NCBI GenBank assembly: GCA_936450465.1
Contig: OW388300.1
Span: 41,758,358-41,822,357 of the forward strand
Direction of reading: 5' to 3'
Length of the DNA: 64,000 nucleotides
Source: Gibbula magus
Lineage: Eukaryota > Mollusca > Gastropoda > Trochida > Trochidae
Within the stretch, counting starts at the first letter, position 1, and each line of letters opens with the position of its first letter. Below are positions 47,418 through 57,399 of this stretch, in pieces. Position numbers and translations under genes: made by a program. Under the pieces are notes generated by a model, which saw only the letters and a list, made by a program, of their open reading frames with translations, had not been told where the DNA came from and ran no database searches.

Positions 47418-48985
47418 CCATCAAGGGCAAGGACTAGTAACACTGATTTAATTTATAAACACTCCGCCTTATATAACCAGCACATATATCAAAACACAGC
47501 ACTGCACTTTCAAGCATGATTTAATTATTTCTGTTGCATTATGTCCATCCGGTACATTAAGAACTCACAAAGGAGTAATACACAACGTTGCCTCTTGTGG
47601 TGGAACTGTGACGAAAATAGACCCATAATCTAATAATAAGCCTCGCAAACCAGCGTTGTGTTAGCCTCTGGAAATTGCTCTGGAAATCATCTCATTGCTT
47701 CCAGAAGTAGGGAAACATTATAAATAATCACTAAGAAAAATGGAAATGAAGCAAATCCCTAATGAGAAAATCAATTTGTAACTATTCGCTGCTCATTTAG
47801 AGCGAGGAAAATTGTTTAATATCGTAATGCAAATTTACATCTTATGTCCAATTCTAAAAGAAATTACTTGAAGCTTACATTGTTATTGTGCATGGTGTTG
47901 TTAACAGATCCTTTAGTTAGGTATTCAATCCCATGTGTGCTGTATATCATTTTATGCAATTTTATCAATTTACGTTCTAGTGATGATGAACACATGAGGC
48001 CTAATTACACAATTCCGCATATACAATTGCATTGTTTGATAGACATTACCCTGACGATTGATCATAGAAGTTCATTTCAGACCGATTTCACAGCAGCATG
48101 ATCGTAAGGGTTATGTATACATTAGAAGTTTCTCCTCATGTGACAGAAACAAAAAAGCAGATTCATATTTTTCTAAAATTCTAAATTTACGAGGAGTCAA
48201 ACTTATAAATTATTCTTTATGATAAAACTTATTTTCAATGTCAAAACAGGAAACTTAAAAAGTAATTATCTATAACAATATAATTATACAGAAATGGTAC
48301 ATTGCGCCCTGTGAGTTTAGTCCCTACATAAGAAGTTCATTTGTTTACCATTAAAGTGTTATCCTATATATTTTCATCGTCATTCTTCTATTTTTGTTCA
48401 CTATCTTGTCATTTATTTAAATCAATTTTGCACACGCTAAAGAGAGGATATTTTAAGTTGGATAATGTGTTCCCATCTTTTTCTCAATGAATAACATATG
48501 TTTAAACCAAACCATAAGACAAATCAAGACAAAGCAGAAAATCAAGTGTGTTCCAAGTCAATCAGAGAACCTCCTCCCTCGTAGAACCTATAACTAAGGT
48601 TGATAGAGCGTGATAAAGGTTAAAAGGGTTATTATTGTATTTCTGCTGCGGTAAACATACGGCCATCAGATTGCAATAATGGTGACAGCAAATCAGATTG
48701 TAATAATCAATAAACTTGTCTCAGTCTGTCTGATTTGAGTTCAATGAATAATGCACAGTTCCAACTTGTTTATCACAACATTTTTGCTAAAACTTTCAAT
48801 TGACGACCAATGAAAATAACTATTTACAAAATCAATCGTCATTAAGGACACATTATATCAGCCGCAAATTATCACATCAAAATTATATAATATATATATT
48901 TTGTCAATGTCCAATGTCACCAAAATGGACCTTTCCCTAAAAGAACGTTTTATCTAAGAACATTACAGCAAGATAAAGAGGATAT
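47418..48985. other. Gene-free part of A2
   Basis: Aligns with A1 5,841-7,430. No gene, RNA or insertion is seen beyond small indels. Confidence 0.6.
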
Positions 48986-48989
48986 TTCT

Positions 48990-49082
48990 GGCCGAATACC
49001 ATGTATATCTCATCGCGTGAAGTAGCCACGAGTGAAAATATATTATTATTACTTCACAAGAGGAGATTACATGGTATTCGAC
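48990..49082. repeat. Palindrome, A2 counterpart of 7,434-7,526
   Basis: The arms are 48,990-49,025 and 49,049-49,082. Substitutions relative to A1 hit both arms without strict compensation, so there is no evidence for selection on the hairpin. Confidence 0.75.
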
Positions 49083-49671
49083 CAGACATGTCAAGTGCTC
49101 TATAAATTAGATTTAACAAATCATGGATAGTTGGTAAATGACGTTCACTTTATGAACCGAGCCTCCGAGACTGTCTTTCCTTCTTCAGCCATCCTTTGAC
49201 GTCATCCTATTGTTACGATGACGTCATTTGATTGAAAGTGTTATTTTACTGAGTCGAACAACATGTTAATTCTCTCAGTGAAAATATGTATACTTGTTTA
49301 ACTTATAATGCCATATTTTACCACAGAAAGCATAATAAATGAGTGTATTGTTATGTTTATATCAAACAGTTTAACATGTGAGTCCACATGCCTCAGAATT
49401 CTAGTTTTCGCCTTGACCTAAAGAACAATGTAAAGGTTACCAAATCCAATCAGCCTTTCGCCGCCCTACCTTGTGTAAGATATGGAGTTAATCCAGATAA
49501 AGGTTCTTGAGATATCCTGCTGACGAGGACAAAATGGTAAATCTCGCTGGGTTGAATTCTCTCAATTTGGTGAATCTAAATGAAAATATATGAAAATAAT
49601 CAAGTGAATGGTACGGGTCATGTGTGTGCTAAAGGTCATTTCTAACCCCTGTCTACATTAAAACTTAACTA

Positions 49672-52600
49672 TTTTTTTTATTTTATTTTTTTTATTTCCA
49701 TATTTTTTTTACAGGCATGACATTAATACAAACTGCTGATATCACATACATATGAGGAAATATACACTTCATATATACTGTACATCACATGTCTAATGAT
49801 AAACACAAGTATACATGTACGTGCTAACTAGGTCGAAACGATTACAAAAAGAAGACAGACAAAAATATGATTGACACAAGTCACTTATAAAAGTGTTGGA
49901 ATTATTAAGTCGAGTTTATTTATGATTAAACATATTATAAATCACGTTTTCGGAAAAGTAGATGAAGTGTTGACCAAAATTTTATAAATTTCTCTTCATT
50001 TTGGTCGGAGAAGTAAATACATTTTGTGATATTGTAGTATTTAATGATTTCCTTTTTGATATAAGTAATGGATGGAGTAAAACCTTTTTTGCTGCTTCGG
50101 TAGATTATTTGTTTAGTCAGTAAGATTATGGCATTTAAAGGGTTATTGTTTTTACCTTTGATGCCAAGTATAACTTTTTCAATAGTAAGATTGATAGGAA
50201 TCTGTTCAGAATGAAGCCATGCTTCTAAATCCTTCCATAAGTTTAAAATAATATCACATTTCCAAAACAGATGATCTAACGTTTCCACTTCACTTTTGCA
50301 AAAACAACAAACTGGCGATTCTATATAGCTCAACTTATGTAGAAATTGTTTCGTAGGCAGAATGTTATGAATAATCTTATATTGGAACCATTTAAGGTCT
50401 GTGCAAGGAGTGCATTTATTACTAATAATGTTAAATATTTTCCATTCCGATTCAGTGAATTGACAATTTAAAATTCTTTCCCATTTCGAGTAGCAGGGTA
50501 GGTGAACAAACGTGGAGTTCAGTAATGTAGAATATATCGTTTGGTTTACCAGATAATTGTTTATGAGCCTTATATTGAAGGGGTAGATTGGTCGAAGATT
50601 TATTTTTGTTAAGTTTGGTATATCAAGTCGACATGCGTATGACTTAATAGCTCTCCGTATACCTTCATAAGTCAAAAAATTTATATTAAGGGAATATTTC
50701 CTGTTAAATTCGTCAAGGCTGAGTATATTACCATCTTCATCGATAAAATCATTTATGAAATGTATCCCTTTTTGGTACCAAGAGCTATAAAATAAAGTTT
50801 GATTTGCAATTTGTAGATTCTCATTGTTCCAAACAGACTGAGATCGGAAATCCTCTTCGGTTTTGATAAGCGTTTTTGTTTTTGACAAATAAATTGACCA
50901 GGCATTGAGAACATCTTTCCAAAATAAGTTAGTTAGCGTTGGTATTATTCTCTTCTTGACATAACCTGAATCAGAAAGCCAAAGCATATTCTTATCTTTT
51001 ATCCGGTTAAAAAACAAATAACCCCATTTATTATTTTTACTATTGAGTCTGTTGATCCATTTTAATTTCTGTGATGTTATTATATCCCTGATATTAGGTG
51101 CTTTTATACCTCCGTGTTCAGGCTTTAGCATCAAAACATCTCTTTTGATTTTGTCTGGTTTGTTCTGCCATATAAATTGGAAACATTTCTTTTGAAATTT
51201 ATCAATACAATCTTTTGAAGGATCTGGTAATACGGAAAATAAATGATTCAATTTGGAAATAAAGAGGGATTTGATCAGGGTATTTCTTCCGTAAGGTGTT
51301 GATATTCGAGTGGACCAAAGGTTCATCTGTTTAGTAATCGAGCTAAATTTGTCATCATAGTTTTTGTCCACAACGTTTTCTAGATCTACATCAAACTTTA
51401 TTCCAAGTAAAGTAAATTCTGTCTGTGACCAATCAAGGTTCCATTCATTACACAGTTTGTATCTACATCTCTTTTTAGAACCTATCCATATAAGTTTTGT
51501 TTTATCTGCGTTTATTTTTAAACCCGAAAAACGTGCAAAAAACTTCAGATTACCCAAAACTGCATAAAGGCATTTTTCACTCCCGTCTAATGTTAAGGTG
51601 GTATCATCGGCGAATTGGGAAATTAAATACTCTATGGATCCTATGGATATTCCTTTGACTTTTTTGTCATTTCGCAACATTATACTCAGAATTTCTACAG
51701 CGAGTAAGAAGAGATACGGAGCGATAGGATCTCCTTGGCGGCAACCTCTTTCTACTTAAATGGCGACGAGATGTGACCGTTTATTAGAATTCTTGTTTCG
51801 ATGTCATTATATAACGTACTTATCCATTGGCAGATGCTAGGACCGAATCCAAAAAATGTTAAAACATTTAATAAATAATTTCTCTCTATCGAATCGAACG
51901 CCTTCTCGAAGTCAATTAGCATAAGTACTCCTGGTATTTGAAAGGTTTCTGTGTATTCCATTATGTCATATATTGTTCTAGTAACTTCACCAATATATCT
52001 TCCTGTAATAAAGCCTTTTTGATCTTCATTAATTATTTTAGGTAGTACACTCTTTATTCTATTAGCTATAACAGCCGAACCTAATTTATAACCAGTATTC
52101 AATAACGAAATTGGTCGCCAATTTTTTAGATATTTTTTAGGTTTGTTTCCCTTTGGGATACATGTAATAACTCCTTGTCTTTGTGAAGTGGATAAGGTAC
52201 CATTTCTGTACCCCTTGTTTAATGAATTACAAAGAAATACACCAAGATCTTTCCAGAAGAATTTAAGAAATTCTGTAGTAAATCCATCTGGTCCAGGACT
52301 TTTTTCGTTTTTCATTTTCTTTAATGCTTGTGTTAACTCATTGATAGTTAACTCCCCTTCTAGGTCTACTGCCTCTTCACAAGAAAGCTTGGCAATGTCG
52401 ATATCTGAGAAATACTCTTGAAGGTCAATTAATGATACATCTTGTTTTGAATATAATTTTTGGTAGAAAGATTTAGTCTCGTTCATTATATCTGCAATAT
52501 CGGTTAAAAGTGTACCATCTTTTTTTTCTATTTCCATTATTGCCTTGTTCAGAAAGTGTCTGGCCTCTAAATTAAAAAAGTATTCCATCTTCCATCCATT

Positions 52601-53013
52601 TTGCTTTTGATCGAATAAGCATTCCTTGCACCTTCTGATTATAAATCTCATCTAGATTAATTCGAACTTCATTGATGTCATTTAAAATTTCTTCTTTTTC
52701 TAAAAGTTCGTCGGTTTCATCTAATGTTTTTTCCAGTTCGATAAGTTTAGTTTGGTAATCTTTTTCCTTTGCCATTATTTTCTTTTTTTTGGTTGATGAG
52801 TAGTAAATTGTTTGCCCTCTTATCATTAACAGTAACGTTTCCCATAACAACTGATCATCAATAGAGTATTTGTTAGTGTTTACTTTGTACTGATTCAGGG
52901 TAGATTTAATTGTATCTTTAACTAGGTCTATGTACTCTTTATCGCGTAATAATGAATTATTAAATTTCCAAAATCCCTTACCACGAGATATTTCGGCAGA
53001 CGTTAATGTTAAT
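49672..53013 (-). mobile_element. L1/Tx1-like LINE, 3.3 kb, A2 only
   Basis: A 5'-truncated LINE on the minus strand, bounded by the 8-bp target duplication CTTAACTA (49,664-49,671 and 53,014-53,021). A1 has one copy of the target near 8,008-8,016. On the minus strand it ends in an A-rich tail (plus strand 49,672-49,712, T-rich), which fits L1-like elements and contrasts with the simple-repeat tails of the other two LINEs. Truncation falls just after where the endonuclease domain would end: the first translated segment is RGKGFWKFNNSLL, the linker that usually follows it. The coding region is broken only by two small frameshifts, so the copy is young. It cannot move on its own. Confidence 0.95.
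49935..53012 (-). pseudogene. L1-like ORF2: RT and C-terminal domain, two frameshifts
   Basis: Three consecutive frames on the minus strand. Frame 1 (53,012-52,572) carries GKGFWKFNNSLL and a coiled-coil-like acidic/lysine segment; it should join frame 2 near 52,585-52,600 where a few bases are missing. Frame 2 (to 51,752) contains SPGPDGFTTEF, NWRPISLLN, GFITGRYIGE and motif A as LIDFEKAFDS. Frame 3 (51,680 to 49,935, open upstream of its ATG) has GCRQGDPIAPYLF (motif B) just after the junction and FADD (motif C, about 51,620-51,609), then the thumb and a C-terminal knuckle CCFCKSEVETLDHLFWKC. The junction of frames 2 and 3, near 51,757, is explained by loss of one base. About 1,000 codons are covered. 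No host function is implied. Confidence 0.93.
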
Positions 53014-53615
53014 CTTAACTAAACATTAACCAGCTACTATAGTTAGTCATTCAAACTACTGCAGATATGTCTTATTGTAATCGTGCCATAATCAAATCTC
53101 ATCAAAATATTTCAGATTTCTTGAGATATATTGAATTAATTAAAATCAACAGAGGTCTGACCTTTCTGTTGTACTTTAGCATCAAGCCAAAACATCTTAA
53201 ACTGAATAATTCGACCTTGATGAAATCCACTCACATCGTGAGATGATGACATCTGGCGAGAGAATTAACTCATCACTTGTGCACCTGAATCCAATCGAAA
53301 TCCAATCAACATTTCTATTTCAAACATTTCCATTTCAAACAAGGACAAGTTGGAGTTTGTCACATGATGTTCTTCACAGTAAACACGTTTTGAAGTCACG
53401 TTTATAATTTAGCTGAAAGGAATGTGAAGTAAACTGTTTTTGAATTTTAGTTAGAAATCAGTTTTATGGAATCTTACACTTATCTCACATATATAAGTAT
53501 ATTTCAATTTAATTATTTTCAAAATGGAAACATAGTAAAGGTACTAATATATAACTGTTAATAAAAACTTATTGTTAGCATTTAATTCGATTGAAATATA
53601 AGTGACTTCTAGCAA

Positions 53616-53641
53616 TGTGGCGTTCGGCTGCGGATCAAGAG
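53616..53641 (+). mobile_element. Stub of the old SINE, cut by a deletion
   Basis: GGCGTTCGGCTGCGGATCAA and the next six bases match the start of the SINE at 9,281 (and the head of 44,984). Sequence then jumps to the counterpart of about 10,255. A2 therefore lost about 0.93 kb, including the rest of the SINE and the LINE remnant, after the A duplication. Confidence 0.85.
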
Positions 53642-53823
53642 GTACTAACTTCTAAAGAACTGTAATACATCTAAAGAGAGTCTTTTATTTTCTCATTGGT
53701 TTCTCAAGTAGTTCTTAATGCTAACCTATTTCTCAAGCAATTCCGAGAACGATCTGCTAGCATGTATAATCCAGTCTAGACAATAGTACACACTATCACA
53801 CTATCAAATGAAATTAAGACAAT

Positions 53824-53936
53824 TATTGAGGTGAGGTGATTATTGAGGTGATGTGAGTATTGAGGTGAGGTGAGTATTGAGGTGAGACGAGTATTGAGGT
53901 GAGGTGAGTATTGAGGTGAGGTGAGTATTGAGGTGA
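53824..53936 (+). repeat. 17-bp minisatellite, 6.6 units
   Basis: Tandem TATTGAGGTGAGGTGAG with a few substitutions (for example GAGACGAG, GATGTGAG). The A1 counterpart (about 10,440-10,475) has no array, only a single GTATTGAG-like match, so the expansion is A2 specific. Confidence 0.95.
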
Positions 53937-54030
53937 ATTCAGTTCAATAAACATCAAACACACTCGTGTCGATTTTTGTTATTGGGCCTGTCAGACTCAT
54001 CCGTAAAATAAAGGCAGACGCTTTCCCATA

Positions 54031-54259
54031 TTAAACGGACACCGCGTCGGGGATAAATATGAGATCCAAATTTATCTACCTAGGCTGATTAATGTGTCTG
54101 CCTACGAGTCACAGATCCCCAATTTAATAAAATTGAACTAGTAAGTAACACTTCTGCATGTAAACTGTGAAGCGAAGCGTAACTCGTTAGCAGACAAGCT
54201 AAACAGCATATGTAGATGAATCTGATCTCATGTTTATTCTCAACGCGGTGTCCCTTTAA
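54031..54259. mobile_element. TTAA MITE family 1, copy 2
   Basis: 229 bp, TTAA at 54,031-54,034 and 54,256-54,259. The ends AACGGACACCGCGTCGGGGA and the complement of AACGCGGTGTCCCTTT match copy 1, as do the interior blocks GATAAATATGAGATC, ACGAGTCACAGAT, GTGAAGCGAAGCG and CGTTAGCAGACA. A1 reads through at 10,550-10,560. The two copies differ enough to be independent insertions. Confidence 0.93.
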
Positions 54260-54937
54260 CAGGTGAATTAGGTGAGTTCTAATGTCGCTGGAAAAGAGAT
54301 GAGCAACAGCCCTTTGGTATCTAGAATTGTGTGACAAAGGTTTATTTATGAAAACCTACTGTTCTGCTGCTATGCCATGTTTATTGGCAAATAATTATCT
54401 GCGAAGATAAAATAAAACATAGTGTGTATCAGTATCAAATTGAAACAAACTGCTGCTAAAGCACGTGTATTATCGTGCATGTGAAGAGCTGCATTTTTGC
54501 TTCAAAATGTTCAAAATTTCACTCAGTTTGATCATCTAGAGAACACAAACTCTAACTTTTTCAATGTTACATGTTTGGTTTTAAGATAAATCAGGTCATA
54601 TACTGACAGTATTTGCATGAAGGTGAAACAAAAATGCCATTTTGTAGTTTGGAATAATCGAGTAAAGTAAAGTCTAAACTCTTGATAGGCATAGGTATAT
54701 GTTGTGTATAAGGTATAACTATAAACGTTGATTTTGTAAACAAAATGTTAATCAATGTCATAATTATGCAAATTATGAAACATCTTCAAATTATGTTATT
54801 CCTTCACATTTTTCATGTTGATGCTTGCTATTTACCACGGAGTTCCCTGAAAGCACAGCAATCCCTGCAATGTGCTCTATTGATGTACACTCAATCCTCT
54901 TAGTTACAGTTAAAACATTAGGGCACATGATCTGCTT

Positions 54938-55320
54938 TTAAAGGGACACTCCGTTTGTTATTGTAGTAACATAGGTCAAAAGTTACCAAGGGTGTTATTT
55001 TATCGAGAAGAAATGACTGTTGTCGAAAATTACCTTTTTAGTGCTAAAGTTCAGTATGCTCACATTATTAAGATGTTTATTCGTGATTATGATCGAAAAC
55101 CGGACAGTGTCCCGCGGCTGTCGCTCGTCATTTGTTGTTTTTTAAAAACTAATATGTTGCAGACAAGGGGACATATATTGGTTGGTACTGTGATGATTTC
55201 GGCTTCTCTTTATGTATTAAGCCGCTGCTCGAGTTTTATTGAAAACAAGTTATTTTCAAATATTTGGCATAGGGGATACATATGCAAGCCGAATGAGATG
55301 ATTTGGACGTAAATGAGGAC
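54938..55320. mobile_element. TTAA MITE family 2, right end missing
   Basis: It starts TTAAAGGGACACTCCG at 54,938, in reverse orientation to 46,931-47,417 (shared GTAGTAACATAGGTCAAA, GATTATGATCGAAAACCGGA, GATACATATGCAAG). At about 55,320 the match stops without a right TIR, and the flank seen in A1 resumes only near 55,365 (AATGACCAAGTAACATGGGA). A1 keeps the right end but lacks the left part (15,503-15,692), so the two paralogues lost complementary halves. The frame at 54,992-55,312 is inside the MITE and is not a gene. Confidence 0.85.
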
Positions 55321-55733
55321 TACAGTTGGAGACTGGCGCTAGTTAGGCCTTGCGTGGGAAGATGGTTAATGACCAAGTAACATGGGATACAAAAGTATCG
55401 AAGCTATGCTTTGGACATGGTTGCATTAATTGCATAACTAATTCAGCTTAGATGCTTTTCACACCAATGTAAATACTGCCAACCCTGTCCGAGTAGCTTG
55501 ACATCCACAGTTATACCTAGCGTCCAGTTTGATCCAAAGAAGATCTGGTATGCGTGTCTGAACGTATTAATTCTAATATTAATATCTGAGTATTTGGGTA
55601 AAGTATGGGTGTATTGGTAATGTACGACACATGTCTGACACATCTACTACAAGAATAAAGGAATCCCATGGCAACGAGCTACGTGAGGTGTAATTAACTA
55701 TATAGCTTCTAGAATTTGTCAAACAAGCTTCAT

Positions 55734-56286
55734 TTAAGGTACATCCATTGTGTTGTTGGGGGTCAAATATGCCAAACGTTATAAATGGTCTTATTTTATC
55801 GAGAAGTACCAACTGTTACTGAAAACTACAATTTTTGTGATAATCGACTTAGTATATTGACGATATGAAGGTAAAAGTATCGATTTCTGATCGAAAACCG
55901 GACAATGCAACGCGTGTGGCGCGCGCCAATGAGTCACACGTAATTTTGGAATCTTATTTAAACCAGACAAACTAACAGATTTGGGTTGATTATGTTCAAT
56001 AGGTCATATAACTTCTGTGCATGTAAATAGGACGTGCACTTTCGGTTTCTGCACATGCATAATGATGTTACTCGATTTTAATTGGAAACTAGTAATTATG
56101 ATATTTTTTGCGATTGGGGATGAATATGCAAGCTGAGTGAATTTGTTTGTATTGTAAACACCACACATGGTGTGTTGGAACATATTAAAGCCAAATAAAA
56201 TTTTATGAAACACAATGGATGCACCTTTAAATGTAGTCACTCAGTGGCATATTTGACCCCCAACAACACAATGGATGTACCTTTAA
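55734..56286. mobile_element. TTAA MITE family 4, long perfect ends
   Basis: 553 bp with TTAA at 55,734-55,737 and 56,283-56,286. The inverted ends are about 40 bp and essentially perfect, starting GGTACATCCATTGTGTTGTT and continuing GGGGGTCAAATATGCCA. A second, shortened end copy (AAACACAATGGATGCACCTTTAA) lies inside at about 56,209-56,231. The interior shares short blocks with family 2 (TTTTATCGAGAAG, GATCGAAAACCGGACA, GGGGATGAATATGCAAGC), so the families are related and differ mainly at the ends. Absent from A1. Confidence 0.93.
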
Positions 56287-56289
56287 TAA

Positions 56290-56583
56290 TAGTATATTTA
56301 TAATGCGCACATATCCATGCTCAATTCATGCTCAAGGTACGATACAATTATTACCCTGAAGGAATCACAACTTTCGGTGCCGCCTACTAAGTGCTCCGCG
56401 TCTGTGTTCAGGTACCCATTTGTACACCTGGGTGAACTGAGCTCAACGTGGATGAAGTGCCTTGGCCATGCACACAACACAGTATAAGACTCATGTCACA
56501 AATGTTTGGTGTCTCCACCGGGATTCGAACTCGGGCCGTTGGCGTGAGAGGCAGACATGCTAACCACTACACCACTGTGCTCC
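56290..56583 (-). mobile_element. tRNA-Glu-like SINE, A2 only
   Basis: A minus-strand SINE of about 290 bp: tRNA-like head (56,583-56,511), a short linker, then a conserved-looking core, GGCACTTCATCCACGTTGAG and CACCCAGGTGTACAAATGGG (about 56,455-56,415), and a tail of unclear end just outside the family 4 MITE. Core segments of this CCCAGGTGTAAATGGGTACC style occur in several metazoan SINE superfamilies; I cannot say which from memory. A1 (about 16,505) lacks the insertion. No clear target duplication is visible. The partner LINE is unknown. Confidence 0.82.
56511..56583 (-). other. tRNA-like SINE head (not a functional tRNA)
   Basis: A box GTGTAGTGGTTAGC (56,572-56,559) and B box GTTCGAATCC (56,530-56,521) are excellent, and the anticodon-loop region reads CTCTCAC, as in tRNA-Glu(CTC). 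The acceptor arm does not pair (GGAGCAC against a GAGACACC end) and the anticodon stem pairs poorly, so this is a tRNA-derived promoter, not a tRNA gene. Confidence 0.85.
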
Positions 56584-57399
56584 ATTTACAGTGACATTCC
56601 ATTACTTTTGACTGTCTCAACCTCTCCTGTATCATCTGTGAGTCTAAATATATAATAATTGTGTTACGGATAACGTAAACATTACTTGGCGGCAATTTTA
56701 ATGCGAACACATTTTATTCATTTGAATTACACAAACTATTCCTATGGCTTTACCAAATCATGGGCATGCATTTGCAAACTTGATTTTCAGAAGAGAGAAG
56801 GGTGTTTTATTATTGATGACATTATTTTCAAATAAATTTTATCGACGTATTTGAGCAAAACATGCTACTGATCCAAAGAAAAAAACCTCATGTATTATAG
56901 AACTTAAATACATGCTATGTCAGTGTCAAAGGAACGTGTTTCTGTAAAACTTTTATTGTCAGTGTTCATTTTCATCAGTTTAGTGTTAATAATTGGAAAC
57001 AGTGTGTATTAAGCGACTCACCTGATGTCAACAGCACTTTATCTAATTACGAGTATCTCCAAAACTACTGTGTTAAGGAAAGGACCAAGAAATAAGTCAT
57101 ATCATGAATGAAAAGTCAAAATGACATAAAAATTAGATATATTTGTCAAAGAAATGTAGATCATTTGTATCATTTGTATGAATGAGAAATGTGCTATATC
57201 GAACGTATTTACATAAGGGTATATTTTATTCTTATTTGAAACCTAACATTTAAATTATCAGATTTCTACAGGGAAGATACAGAACTTATTAACCCTGGGA
57301 AATGGAGATGTAGCAGTTCATAAATAAGAATAATTTTTGTTGGTGTTTCTATATTTCAAAAGATGGCGAAAGCTTGCAGTGAATATGAAGACATAGAAA

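Noticed and set aside
54992..55312. 106-codon plus-strand ORF
   Set aside because: Lies wholly inside a TTAA MITE and is not preserved in other family members.
56511..56583. A functional tRNA-Glu gene
   Set aside because: The acceptor stem does not pair and the sequence continues into a SINE body; treated as a SINE head.
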